The notes under the pieces were generated by a model that worked only from the letters and a program-made list of their open reading frames with translations, was not told the origin of the DNA and made no database searches. A program made the translations under genes and the position numbers. A stretch of 64,000 bases of DNA, from positions 4,092,001-4,156,000 of the forward strand of contig NZ_CP117883.1 of assembly GCF_028736215.1 (NCBI RefSeq). The letters run 5' to 3'. This DNA comes from Mucilaginibacter sp. KACC 22773 (lineage in GTDB: Bacteria; Bacteroidota; Bacteroidia; Sphingobacteriales; Sphingobacteriaceae). Positions 53,804 to 63,705 of this stretch are shown one piece after another (the first letter of the stretch is position 1; each line of letters opens with the position of its first letter).

Positions 53804-56656
53804 ATGTTCCTAAGAAGTCATACTCTAAAACTTTTACTGCTACTTCAATTTTTAATCACAGGCGTATACGCAAGTACGCCGTACCAGGTAGTTTATTTAA
53901 AAAACTATAGAGCAAGCGACGGCCTTCCCGGCTCGCAGGTTAACTATTTAATGCAGGACAGCAAAGGCTTTATCTGGATAGCCACAGATAAGGGCGTGAG
54001 CCGGTTTGATGGGCAGCACTTCAAAAATTTCACAACGACCGATGGGCTTGAAAGTAACGAGGTTTTCCGGGTAGCCGAAGACAATTACCACCGGATTTTT
54101 TTTTACTGTAATAACTATCGGGTTTGTTACTACGAAAACGGGCTTATACACAAGCTTGCTTCAACTCAAAAAATTTTCGTATCGCCATTTGCCAACCTGT
54201 TTTTTAACCGTTTCAATGAACTTTGTGTAAATTATGAGCTTAATACCAAAGTTTATCGTTTTGCGGAATTAGTATCCCGGAATCACCAGGACAAACAACC
54301 GGGCAACTGTATTTACGGCGCGGACGGAGAAAGAATTATCCTATCTGAAAATGACCTCGCCGAACTCAAAAACGAGCTTGAGGCTGCGCATTTAAGTTAT
54401 ACAACAGCCAATACCAATACCAAGCCATACAGATTGGCCTTACAACAAAATCATTTATTGTTGATAACTAAAGATTGGGTACACGTTTATCAATATCAAA
54501 AAAGCGGGATCATCCCCGTTAACCAAATCAATTTTACCGGCAATGTAACATCGGTTTACCTTACAGGTAAAAATACTTTTGCTGTTACAACGGTAAAACA
54601 GGGCACATACATCATTAACTACATTACCGGCGAGCGGAAAAATTACCTTAACAATCAAATTACTACATCTACGCTTATTGACCGAGAAAATAATTTATGG
54701 TTTGGTACCTATGAAAGCGGTATTTTTTTAAGTACCAATCCCGAAGTAAAAGTCATCAATAAAGAAAGCGGCCTTGTAAATGAAAACGTTTTAAAACTGG
54801 GCATAGCCGGTGGTTACCTTTTTGCAGGGCACATTTTAACCGGGTTGAGCTATATGAAACTTGGCGCTAATCAAAATCCCTCGATAGGCACCTTGTATTT
54901 AAAACAAAACCGGTCGGATTTTAACCGGGTAACCAGCTTGCTGCCAATTGCTGGCAATAGGCTAATGATTGGCACTGATAATGGGATGTTTGGGTTAGAT
55001 ATTTCCAACAACAATCCGCCATCGTGGCACCCCGCTTTTTATACCGGTGGACCGATAAAAGGAATCGCATACCAGCACGATACAGTTTACTATCTTAACA
55101 CCAAAGGTATTGGAATGTTATCAACCAAATTCGGTTACGAATTTGCTCCTATCCGGATAACATCATTAGCATGTTTAAAAAAATACCTTCTTGTAGGTTC
55201 TCTTTATGGGCTATATGAAGTTACACTCCCAATAACCAGCTATCACTTTAAATATGAGCGCATATTTGCCGATAAAGAAATAAATTCTGTAAAGTGCATA
55301 GCATCTAACTATGAAGTATACGCGGTAGGGACAGAAGATAAAGGCATATTTTTATTGGCTGATAAAGCCGTTAGCCAGTTTAACGCGCCTATTATTTCAT
55401 CCGGCAACATCCGCAACCTGATATGGACAGACGCTAATACATTATGGGCATGCACGGACAATGGTGTAAGTATCATTAACTTTAGCAATAATTACCAAAC
55501 TTACCGGGTAGGCCGGTTAAATACAAGTAACGGGCTTCCGTCAGATAACGTTGCAGATGTAGTTCGCCATGGAAATGATTATTATATAGCTACCGATCAG
55601 GGCATAGCTGTTACTCAAAATTTATGGAATACCAACCTGCCCAGGCCAATACTGCTTGATGATGGCGTACCCGGAAAACAGAGTAATTTTATGTATGGTA
55701 AGCCGGTTGTGTTTAATTGCGTTGCCTTATCCTACAAAAGCATGGGTAAAATACAATACAGGTTCAGGCTCAAAGACGTTGATAAAAACTGGAGTGTTGC
55801 CCCAACCGGCGAAAAACGGTTTGACCTGCTGCCGCCCGGCCATTACGAGTTAGAAGCGGTAGCCGCCGATCGTTTTAACCAATTAAGCCGTCCGCTTGTT
55901 TTTCAATTTACTGTAATGCCGTTATGGTACCAGCAACTGTGGCTGCAAGTTATTGCCGTTACAGGCGCTATATTTATAAGCTTTTTGCTTATACGAAAAT
56001 ACTACCTGTCTATCATTGGATTACAAAAAAAGGATTATGAAAACGCACTTGCTTTGCAAAGTGAACGCCAGCGCATCAGCAGCGAAGTGCATGATGATTT
56101 GGGGGCAAGTATATCGGGCATAAAACTGCAAACCGAAATACTGAGCCGGAAAGTAACCAACCAACCTGTTTTTAAAGAAATAGATGCCATTCATGAGGCC
56201 ATTACCGATATATCTACCCAGGTGAGGTTAATTATCTGGAGCCTTGACGTTGAAAATGATGAGGTAGGCAGCCTGGCTAATTTTATACATAAACAAGCTA
56301 TTAAATTATTTGACAGCAGCGACATCAGCCTACAGGAAAGTATCTCGGTTGGTGAAACCACTATTGCCATTAGCGGAGAAAAAAGACGGCAGGTATACCT
56401 ATTGGTGAAAGAGGTTTTAAACAACATTATTAAACATTCAGACGCACAAAACGCGTTCCTGGCAATTAGCCTTTACAAAAACCGGCTGCATATTAACATC
56501 CGGGATGACGGACGGGGCTTTGTGCCCGATGTACGCAAACACGAAACCATGGGCATCCGTAACATTTATGCACGCGCAAAAAGATTGAATGCCGATTTAA
56601 AAATTGACACGGCTCCCGGCAAGGGTGCATCCATTAGCCTTAAACTGAACCTTTAA
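53804..56656 (+). CDS. Two-component propeller sensor kinase, tandem copy 2
   Basis: 950 aa with the same architecture as copy 1: signal peptide, propeller, Y_Y_Y, membrane helix, HisKA_3 with His763, ATPase. The last 350 residues are nearly identical to copy 1. It differs most in about 378-530 (for example GPIKGIAYQHDTVYYLNTKGIGML) and in 160-205 (AELVSRNHQDKQPGNCIYGADGER). The start follows copy 1 after a 28-bp spacer that is repeated exactly before copy 3. It presumably senses a related but different ligand. Confidence 0.93.
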   Translation: MFLRSHTLKLLLLLQFLITGVYASTPYQVVYLKNYRASDGLPGSQVNYLMQDSKGFIWIATDKGVSRFDGQHFKNFTTTDGLESNEVFRVAEDNYHRIFFYCNNYRVCYYENGLIHKLASTQKIFVSPFANLFFNRFNELCVNYELNTKVYRFAELVSRNHQDKQPGNCIYGADGERIILSENDLAELKNELEAAHLSYTTANTNTKPYRLALQQNHLLLITKDWVHVYQYQKSGIIPVNQINFTGNVTSVYLTGKNTFAVTTVKQGTYIINYITGERKNYLNNQITTSTLIDRENNLWFGTYESGIFLSTNPEVKVINKESGLVNENVLKLGIAGGYLFAGHILTGLSYMKLGANQNPSIGTLYLKQNRSDFNRVTSLLPIAGNRLMIGTDNGMFGLDISNNNPPSWHPAFYTGGPIKGIAYQHDTVYYLNTKGIGMLSTKFGYEFAPIRITSLACLKKYLLVGSLYGLYEVTLPITSYHFKYERIFADKEINSVKCIASNYEVYAVGTEDKGIFLLADKAVSQFNAPIISSGNIRNLIWTDANTLWACTDNGVSIINFSNNYQTYRVGRLNTSNGLPSDNVADVVRHGNDYYIATDQGIAVTQNLWNTNLPRPILLDDGVPGKQSNFMYGKPVVFNCVALSYKSMGKIQYRFRLKDVDKNWSVAPTGEKRFDLLPPGHYELEAVAADRFNQLSRPLVFQFTVMPLWYQQLWLQVIAVTGAIFISFLLIRKYYLSIIGLQKKDYENALALQSERQRISSEVHDDLGASISGIKLQTEILSRKVTNQPVFKEIDAIHEAITDISTQVRLIIWSLDVENDEVGSLANFIHKQAIKLFDSSDISLQESISVGETTIAISGEKRRQVYLLVKEVLNNIIKHSDAQNAFLAISLYKNRLHINIRDDGRGFVPDVRKHETMGIRNIYARAKRLNADLKIDTAPGKGASISLKLNL

Positions 56657-56684
56657 ATGGTGGCCATACATAATAGATAATAAA

Positions 56685-59549
56685 ATGTTCCTAAGAAGTC
56701 ATACTCTAAAACTTTTACTGCTACTTCAATTTTTAATCACAGGCGTATACGCAAGTACGCCGTACCAGGTAGTTTATTTAAAAAACTATAGAGCAAGCGA
56801 CGGCCTTCCCGGCTCGCAGGTTAACTATTTAATGCAGGACAGCAAAGGCTTTATCTGGATAGCCACAGATAAGGGCGTGAGCCGGTTTGATGGGCAGCAC
56901 TTCAAAAATTTCACAACGACCGATGGGCTTGAAAGTAACGAGGTTTTCCGGGTAGCCGAAGACAATTACCACCGTATTTTTTTTTACTGCAATAACTACA
57001 GGGTTTGCTACTACGAAAACGGGCTTATACACAAGCTTGCTTCAACTCAAAAAATTTTCGTATCGCCATTTGCCAACCTGTTTTTTAACCGTTTCAATGA
57101 ACTTTGTGTAAATTATGAGCTTAATACCAAAGTTTATCGTTTTGAGGAATTAAAGTCCCGAAAACATCAGGAACAACGGCCCGGCAGCTATATATATGGT
57201 GCAAGTGGTGAAGAGGCCGTTTTATCTGAAAATGACCTTAGCATACTCAAAAATGAACTTGGGGCCGCGCATTTAAACTATATAACAGCCAATACCAATA
57301 CCAAGCCATATAGATTGGCCTTACAACAAAATCATTTGTTGCTGATATCTAAAGATTGGGTACACGTTTATCAATATCAAAAAAACGGAATCATCCCCCT
57401 TAATCAAATCAATTTTACCGGCAATGTAACATCGGTTTACCTTACAGGTAAAAATACTTTTGCTGTTACAACGGTAAAACAGGGCACATACATCATTAAC
57501 TACATTACCGGCGAGCGGAAAAATTACCTTAACAATCAAATTACTACATCTACGCTTATTGACCGAGAAAATAATTTATGGTTTGGTACCTATGAAAGCG
57601 GTATTTTTTTAAGTACCAATCCCGAAGTAAAAGTCATCAATAAAGAAAGCGGCCTTGTAAATGAAAACGTTTTAAAACTGGGCATAGCCGGTGGTTACCT
57701 TTTTGCAGGGCACATTTTAACCGGGTTGAGCTATATGAAACTTAACCCTAATCAAAACACCTCGATAGGCACCTTGTATTTAAAACAAAACCGGTCGGAT
57801 TTTAACCGGGTAACCAGCTTGCTGCCAATTACCGGTAATAGGCTTGTGATTGGTACTGATAATGGCATATTCAGGTTAGATTTATTAAATACCAACCCTC
57901 CATTTTGGCGCCCTGTGTCATATATAAATGGGCCGGTAAAGGGCATTATCGAGCGGCCCGATACAGTATATTTCCTTACGCAATCGACGCTTTGTGTAGT
58001 ATCAAATCAATTTAAACATATCATCGGGTATCCTTTCGACCTTATACGCACAACATCCATCACCTGCCATAAAGGACACATCCTTATAGGCTCACTTTAT
58101 GGACTATATCAAATGGTCCCCCCAATTAACGCGAGCCACTTTAAATATGTGCGAATACTGGCAGATAAAGGAATAAATGCTGTAAAATGCCTGGCATCTA
58201 ATGGACAGGTATGCGCGATAGGCACCGAAGATAAAGGGGTTTACCTGTTAACCGGTAAAGCCATTAGCCAATTTACCTCACCTGCTATTTCATCGGGCAA
58301 CATCCGCAAACTGATATGGACAGACGCTAATACACTATGGGCATGCACGGCCAATGGTGTAAGTATCATTAACTTTAACAATAATTACCAAACTTACCGG
58401 GTAGGCCGGTTAAATACAAGTAATGGGCTTCCGTCAGATAATGTTGCCGATGTAGTTCGCCATGGAAATGATTATTACATAGCTACCGATCAGGGCATAG
58501 CTGTTACTCAAAATTTATGGAATACCAACTTGCCCAGGCCAATACTGCTTGATGATGGCGTACCCGGAAAACAACGCAGTTTCACTTATGGCAAGCCTAT
58601 TGTGTTTAATTGCGTTGCCTTATCCTACAAAAGCATGGGTAAAATGCAATACAGGTTCAGGCTCAAAGACGTTGATAAAAACTGGAGTGTTGCCCCAACC
58701 GGCGAAAAACGGTTTGACCTGCTGCCGCCCGGCCATTACGAGTTAGAAGCGGTAGCTGCCGATCGTTTTAACCAATTAAGCCGTCCGCTTGTTTTTCAAT
58801 TTACTGTAATGCCGTTATGGTACCAGCAACTGTGGCTGCAAGTTATTGCCGTTACAGGCGCTATATTTATAAGCTTTTTGCTTATACGAAAATACTACCT
58901 GTCTATCATTGGGTTACAAAAAAAGGATTATGAAAACGCACTTGCTTTGCAACGTGAACGCCAGCGCATCAGCAGCGAAGTGCATGATGATTTGGGGGCA
59001 AGTATATCGGGCATAAAACTGCAAACCGAAATGCTGAGCCGGAAAGTAACCAACCAACCTGTTTTTAAAGAAATAGATGCCATTCATGAGGCCATTACCG
59101 ATATATCTACCCAGGTGAGGTTAATTATCTGGAGCCTTGACGTTGAAAATGACGAGGTAAGCAGCCTGGCCAATTTTATACATAAACAAGCTATTAAATT
59201 ATTTGACAGCAGCGACATCAGCCTACAGGAAAGTATCTCGGTTGGTGAAACCACTATTGCCATTAGCGGAGAAAAAAGACGGCAGGTATACCTATTGGTG
59301 AAAGAGGTTTTAAACAACATTATTAAACATTCAGACGCACAAAACGCGTTCCTGGCAATTAGCCTTTACAAAAACCGGCTGCATATTAACATCCGGGATG
59401 ACGGACGGGGCTTTGTGCCCGATGTACGCAAACACGAAACCATGGGCATCCGTAACATTTATGCACGCGCAAAAAGATTGAATGCCGATTTAAAAATTGA
59501 CACGGCTCCCGGCAAGGGTGCATCCATTAGCCTTAAACTGAACCTTTAA
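56685..59549 (+). CDS. Two-component propeller sensor kinase, tandem copy 3
   Basis: 954 aa, same architecture, His767. Residues 1-160 match copy 2, residues about 161-265 match copy 1 almost exactly (EELKSRKHQEQRPGSYIYGA), and 270-350 match copy 2 again (YESGIFLSTNPEVKVINKES). The central part is its own (LNTNPPFWRPVSYINGPVKG). It is a mosaic made by recombination among the copies. A NarL-type response regulator starts 70 bp after its stop and is the likely partner of all three. Confidence 0.93.
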   Translation: MFLRSHTLKLLLLLQFLITGVYASTPYQVVYLKNYRASDGLPGSQVNYLMQDSKGFIWIATDKGVSRFDGQHFKNFTTTDGLESNEVFRVAEDNYHRIFFYCNNYRVCYYENGLIHKLASTQKIFVSPFANLFFNRFNELCVNYELNTKVYRFEELKSRKHQEQRPGSYIYGASGEEAVLSENDLSILKNELGAAHLNYITANTNTKPYRLALQQNHLLLISKDWVHVYQYQKNGIIPLNQINFTGNVTSVYLTGKNTFAVTTVKQGTYIINYITGERKNYLNNQITTSTLIDRENNLWFGTYESGIFLSTNPEVKVINKESGLVNENVLKLGIAGGYLFAGHILTGLSYMKLNPNQNTSIGTLYLKQNRSDFNRVTSLLPITGNRLVIGTDNGIFRLDLLNTNPPFWRPVSYINGPVKGIIERPDTVYFLTQSTLCVVSNQFKHIIGYPFDLIRTTSITCHKGHILIGSLYGLYQMVPPINASHFKYVRILADKGINAVKCLASNGQVCAIGTEDKGVYLLTGKAISQFTSPAISSGNIRKLIWTDANTLWACTANGVSIINFNNNYQTYRVGRLNTSNGLPSDNVADVVRHGNDYYIATDQGIAVTQNLWNTNLPRPILLDDGVPGKQRSFTYGKPIVFNCVALSYKSMGKMQYRFRLKDVDKNWSVAPTGEKRFDLLPPGHYELEAVAADRFNQLSRPLVFQFTVMPLWYQQLWLQVIAVTGAIFISFLLIRKYYLSIIGLQKKDYENALALQRERQRISSEVHDDLGASISGIKLQTEMLSRKVTNQPVFKEIDAIHEAITDISTQVRLIIWSLDVENDEVSSLANFIHKQAIKLFDSSDISLQESISVGETTIAISGEKRRQVYLLVKEVLNNIIKHSDAQNAFLAISLYKNRLHINIRDDGRGFVPDVRKHETMGIRNIYARAKRLNADLKIDTAPGKGASISLKLNL

Positions 59550-59619
59550 ATGGTGGCCATAATAGGTATTTTAATCAAGGATAATTTTAGGATATTAGCA
59601 TTTTACATTTACCGCAAGC

Positions 59620-60246
59620 ATGCTCCAGATAATTTTGTTAGAAGATAATTTACATTACCGGCGTGGCCTGGAACAAATTATTCATGATATGAGCGGCGTA
59701 AGCCTGATGGGATCATACACCAATGCCGAAACTGTATTAAAAAAAATAGACGTGCTTAAGCCGGATATTTTTATTGTTGATATAAACCTGGAAGGCATGT
59801 CGGGCATAGAATTCATCAGGCGGGCAAAACCAGTGATGCCCAAGGCCGAGTTTTTGATGTGTACTATAAACGACGACAACACCCACATTTTTGAATCGCT
59901 TAAAAGCGGCGCTACAGGTTATATACTCAAAGAATCATCGGCCAACGAGATAAGGAACGCGATTACCGAAATTGCAGCGGGCGGATCACCCATGAGTGCC
60001 TATATATCGCGTAAAGTAATTGCTTCATTTAACGACGCCAGGCCAAAACAAGCCACTGCTACCGAAAACCTAACGGAACGAGAAATAGAAGTACTTAACC
60101 ACCTGGCGCGCGGCCTTCAATACAAAGAAATAGCCGACAAACTTGATATTAGCACAGGTACCGTTAAAAAGCACATACGCAATACCTATACCAAGCTGCA
60201 GGTACAAAATAAAGTGGAAGCCATAAACAAATTTCGCGCTATATGA
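59620..60246 (+). CDS. NarL/LuxR-family response regulator
   Basis: 208 aa. The receiver domain (about 2-118) has the E8/D9 acidic pair, phospho-acceptor Asp54 in PDIFIVDINLEGMSG and Lys in GATGYILKESSANE. The C-terminal LuxR helix-turn-helix is NLTEREIEVLNHLARGLQYKEIADKLDISTGTVKKHI. HisKA_3 kinases pair with regulators of this class, and it directly follows the sensor array on the same strand. Its targets are unknown; the rhamnosidase gene beyond it is a candidate. Confidence 0.93.
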   Translation: MLQIILLEDNLHYRRGLEQIIHDMSGVSLMGSYTNAETVLKKIDVLKPDIFIVDINLEGMSGIEFIRRAKPVMPKAEFLMCTINDDNTHIFESLKSGATGYILKESSANEIRNAITEIAAGGSPMSAYISRKVIASFNDARPKQATATENLTEREIEVLNHLARGLQYKEIADKLDISTGTVKKHIRNTYTKLQVQNKVEAINKFRAI

Positions 60247-60389
60247 TATACCCCTTTTTCAGTATTGCGGGGCTTATGGTTTAACACTAATTTAGCATCA
60301 TAAAGAAACTAAAGGGGCAAGTTAGTTAACCAACCCGATAGTGATTTATAAACCTAAACCTTATCACTTTAATAAACGTTAAGTTTATC

Positions 60390-60416
60390 ATGGCTTGATT
60401 TCAACTATCAAGCCAT
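60390..60416. terminator. Hairpin between convergent response regulator and GH106 genes
   Basis: Perfect 10-bp arms ATGGCTTGAT (60390-60399) and ATCAAGCCAT (60407-60416) with a 7-nt loop lie between the two convergent stops. It is T-rich on both sides but has no long T run. Confidence 0.6.
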
Positions 60417-60441
60417 CTATTATTCCAGAAAATATCCATTA

Positions 60442-63400
60442 TTAATAATTCACTGAACTTATTGTTACAGGGCCTGTAAGCCCAGATGATTGTAACCTGC
60501 TATTTTCGTTATAAGGGTTTACCACAGTCCATGTTTTTCTTTGATCGGCCTGCAGCTTGCTATCGCCAATCAAGCGGTTAACCCAGGTATTTACTACGGT
60601 AATATCAATGGTATTTACACCCGGTTTAATGGCTTTGGTAACATCCAGCTGATAGGGGGCTGTCCAAACGCCACCTACATCTACCCCATTTATCTTTACC
60701 TTAGCCATTGCTGTAACAGCGCCCAGGTTAAGTATTAAATGCTGACCATTTACAGGTTTAGAAGCTTTAAAGGTGTTATGATATGCGGCATGTCCTGAAA
60801 AGTATTTTATACTATCTTCGGCCCTTTCAGTCCAGTCGGTAAGTTTATCAAAAACTACCGGTTTGGCAGGCCCCCATCTGTTACTGTCAAACTTTACAGT
60901 CCATGGCGTATTTAATTTAACTACACTTTTTCCTTCGGGAAAGTTAACATCAACATTAGGTTCGTTACCAGCTTTACTCTCTTTACGAAAAACAATGAAT
61001 GCACTTTGATTGGCCGATAGTTTAAGTGGCAGCTCAGTAACACTACCTGTTTGTTTGAATGAAGGCAAATCGCGGGCCGCTCCGGTTACCGCATCCCATA
61101 GCTCGGGCTGTTTTCCATGAACCCTGAAGGTGGCATTTAAATCAACTTCTTTACTGGTTTGGTTTGATACAAAGTATATGTCGCCATTGTCAAGTTTGCG
61201 ATGGATAAACAAGGCTTCATCAGCTTTATTAAATTTACAATCGGGTATAACATTTACCAGGTTAAGCGCCTGTTGCATATCCAGTCCATTAATCACCAAG
61301 CCTTTGCCATAGGTATGTTTTTTTATTTTTTCCCCGTCAATATCTCCCCAAAGTTCGGCGGCTATTTTTTTAACCTCAACATCTGCAAGGCCATAATTTT
61401 GCAAACCGGGCGACCGTTTTGGCGCAGGCCCTAAAATAGTTAATCCCTGCCCTACCAATTCTTTTATTTTTTTGAGCAATTGCGGCCGCATGGTTTCCAG
61501 TTTAGGCAGCACCAGTATTTTGTAGGCCATACCTCCTGGCAATACCAGTTTACCATTCGCCACAGTTGCACGTTCATTTAATATCTCGGCATTAATGTAG
61601 TCAAATGAATAACCCTTGGGCAGTTCAGGATCGCGGATACCCGTCATTTTAGGTGCATCTTCGCCAATAAAATAGGCAACGTCAGCTACGTATTTACCCT
61701 GGCGTAACATATACCCACAGCGTTTAAGGTATTGGACAAACATATCCATATCATAAAACCAGGTATTTAACCGGTTAAACTCGTTGGAGAAGCCTGCGTT
61801 AACGCCCGGTATCTTATCCTCATAGGGCTGCTCGATATAAACATGGAGTAATGTATTGTTGATGCCTTCGGTAAAAAAGCGGTCGCCACGCTGTTTCATT
61901 ACAGCCGGGTAGCGCGAATATGCGCCGCCGCCGCAGGTAAATGATTCGGCCGATACTTTGTTTTTGCCATAAATATGCGCGCATGACGATGCGGCCCTGT
62001 TTTCGATATTACCCAGGTCGCCCTCGCTCCAAAACTCACCTCCTACCTCGTCTGACTGGCCGCCATACTGTAAAAACTCGCCGGGGAATCCCCAGTGACC
62101 ATAATTTTCCAACCAGGTAGTAAGGCCGTTTTTATGGCTGATATCCCTTAAACCTGCAACATATTGATAAGCTACCTCATCTGCAATAAACCGGCGCATA
62201 TCCCATAAAAACCTGTCAGACATATCCTGGCTGCCCACAACGTTACCGCTCATTACGGGAATATAGGGTGTTGGATCGTACCCAAACGACAATTTGAATT
62301 TTTCTGTTAAGCCATCTGTCCAGTTTTGGCCGCCGGTTTCATAGCTATCTTCAACGGTTACTTTAAAACTCTTACGATCGGCAGCCGGTATGCGGCGCAG
62401 TATCTCGCCCAAAAAGGCATTAAAATGTTCAGCAATGTGCTTTTTGCTCATTTTATCAGTTTCAAAACCGCGGCCTTCAGGCGATGCGGGACCGTTTGTT
62501 ACCTGGGTAGGTGTCATCCCGCTGCGCATAATTACCCAGTTACCTGCTGGCACGTTCCATTTTAAAGCACCATCGGCAGCAAGATATTTTGAAATGTCAA
62601 TCACTTTTTGAGGGTCTATCACGTAGCGCACGTCATCAACGGCGGGCTGCACGGGCCATTGATATTCCTTCCAATAAGGGAAAGGTGTCTGGAACATTTT
62701 AGCCAGCGTTTTCTCAATATAATTTTCAACAACCGGCGATGCGGATAACTTCAGTTCGGCAATTGCACTATGCTGGCTTTCGTTATTGAAAACAATTCTG
62801 AAGTTTTTGGCCGTAGTGGCCGGCATTGATACACCTGCTGCGCCATAGGGGTTGAAGCCCACATTAAGTTCGCTATTACTTCTGTCAACCACAAAATGTT
62901 TAATGGTTTGGTAGGTGCCATTGATATCGGCCTGAATGTCGCCTTCAAAACGCATGGCGGTTTTGGCGGGGTAAATAGTTAGGCCACGCGCGGTAAATGA
63001 AGTGCCTGCTTTTATATCAATGGTAAATGTTTTATTGTCGGGCAGTTCTAAAACGGTATTTTCATTACCATCCATGATGTTGGTGACATTACCCACAGAA
63101 GGTTGAGCACTGATTACAGGCTTTAAATCGCCAATTGTTAAATCATTATCCTGGGGTGCAGGATAGGCTAACAGCTTAACATCCTGGAACTGATTGGCAG
63201 GTTTGCTCAATTTTGCGTTGAAAACGATGGGGCCTTTTACTTGTATCACCGATGATGTAAGATAGCGCATGGCCTGCTCCGGCTTAACCCATGGACCGCC
63301 AGACTGGCTCCATCCCGGTCCATTAAAAATCCCGATATCAATGCCGAGTTTAGTGGCAGTTTTTAACGCGGTATGCATAATATCCCACCACTCGGCCGAG

Positions 63401-63705
63401 AATAATTTCACTTTGCCATATGGAGTTTCGGGGATACCGATATTACCAATGAATGCCCGGTTGATACCTACCCGCTTCATTGATTCCAGGTCTTTGATAA
63501 CACCTTGCTTCGAGATATTATCCGACATCCAATACCAGTATATACTGGTTTGGATAGAATCGGGTGGTATTTTAAACCCGGAGAGTAGTTTTTGAGAATA
63601 GTTTTTTTGTTGCTGTTTTACCTGGGCTACACCTGGCAAATTGGTAACAAACAAAACAGCGAGGGTTAAAAATAACCTAAAAACGTTTTTATAGATATAC
63701 TGCAT
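60442..63705 (-). CDS. GH106-like alpha-L-rhamnosidase, secreted
   Basis: 1087 aa with a signal peptide (about 1-27, LPGVAQ). The N-terminal catalytic region has the GH106 hallmarks IYWYWMSDNISKQGVIKDLES and GIDIGIFNGPGWSQSGGPWV. FKVTVEDSYETGGQNWTDG and AESFTCGGGAYSRYP occur further on. The C-terminal part is a beta-sandwich of the GH2/rhamnosidase type (NGQHLILNLGAVTAMAKVKINGVDVGGVWTAPYQLDVT). It probably removes terminal L-rhamnose from plant pectin (RG-I/RG-II) or glycosides in the periplasm. Family 106 is recognised from memory of its motifs; an unclassified rhamnosidase-like GH is the alternative. Confidence 0.85.
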   Translation of the reverse strand: MQYIYKNVFRLFLTLAVLFVTNLPGVAQVKQQQKNYSQKLLSGFKIPPDSIQTSIYWYWMSDNISKQGVIKDLESMKRVGINRAFIGNIGIPETPYGKVKLFSAEWWDIMHTALKTATKLGIDIGIFNGPGWSQSGGPWVKPEQAMRYLTSSVIQVKGPIVFNAKLSKPANQFQDVKLLAYPAPQDNDLTIGDLKPVISAQPSVGNVTNIMDGNENTVLELPDNKTFTIDIKAGTSFTARGLTIYPAKTAMRFEGDIQADINGTYQTIKHFVVDRSNSELNVGFNPYGAAGVSMPATTAKNFRIVFNNESQHSAIAELKLSASPVVENYIEKTLAKMFQTPFPYWKEYQWPVQPAVDDVRYVIDPQKVIDISKYLAADGALKWNVPAGNWVIMRSGMTPTQVTNGPASPEGRGFETDKMSKKHIAEHFNAFLGEILRRIPAADRKSFKVTVEDSYETGGQNWTDGLTEKFKLSFGYDPTPYIPVMSGNVVGSQDMSDRFLWDMRRFIADEVAYQYVAGLRDISHKNGLTTWLENYGHWGFPGEFLQYGGQSDEVGGEFWSEGDLGNIENRAASSCAHIYGKNKVSAESFTCGGGAYSRYPAVMKQRGDRFFTEGINNTLLHVYIEQPYEDKIPGVNAGFSNEFNRLNTWFYDMDMFVQYLKRCGYMLRQGKYVADVAYFIGEDAPKMTGIRDPELPKGYSFDYINAEILNERATVANGKLVLPGGMAYKILVLPKLETMRPQLLKKIKELVGQGLTILGPAPKRSPGLQNYGLADVEVKKIAAELWGDIDGEKIKKHTYGKGLVINGLDMQQALNLVNVIPDCKFNKADEALFIHRKLDNGDIYFVSNQTSKEVDLNATFRVHGKQPELWDAVTGAARDLPSFKQTGSVTELPLKLSANQSAFIVFRKESKAGNEPNVDVNFPEGKSVVKLNTPWTVKFDSNRWGPAKPVVFDKLTDWTERAEDSIKYFSGHAAYHNTFKASKPVNGQHLILNLGAVTAMAKVKINGVDVGGVWTAPYQLDVTKAIKPGVNTIDITVVNTWVNRLIGDSKLQADQRKTWTVVNPYNENSRLQSSGLTGPVTISSVNY

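Noticed and set aside
53948..54151. Antisense ORFs repeated under all three sensor genes
   Set aside because: They recur only because the sense genes are near-identical copies; they are reading-frame shadows.
52045..58375. Variable regions of a diversity-generating retroelement
   Set aside because: No reverse transcriptase gene or template repeat is in the window, and differences are not limited to adenine positions; gene conversion and divergence explain the pattern better.
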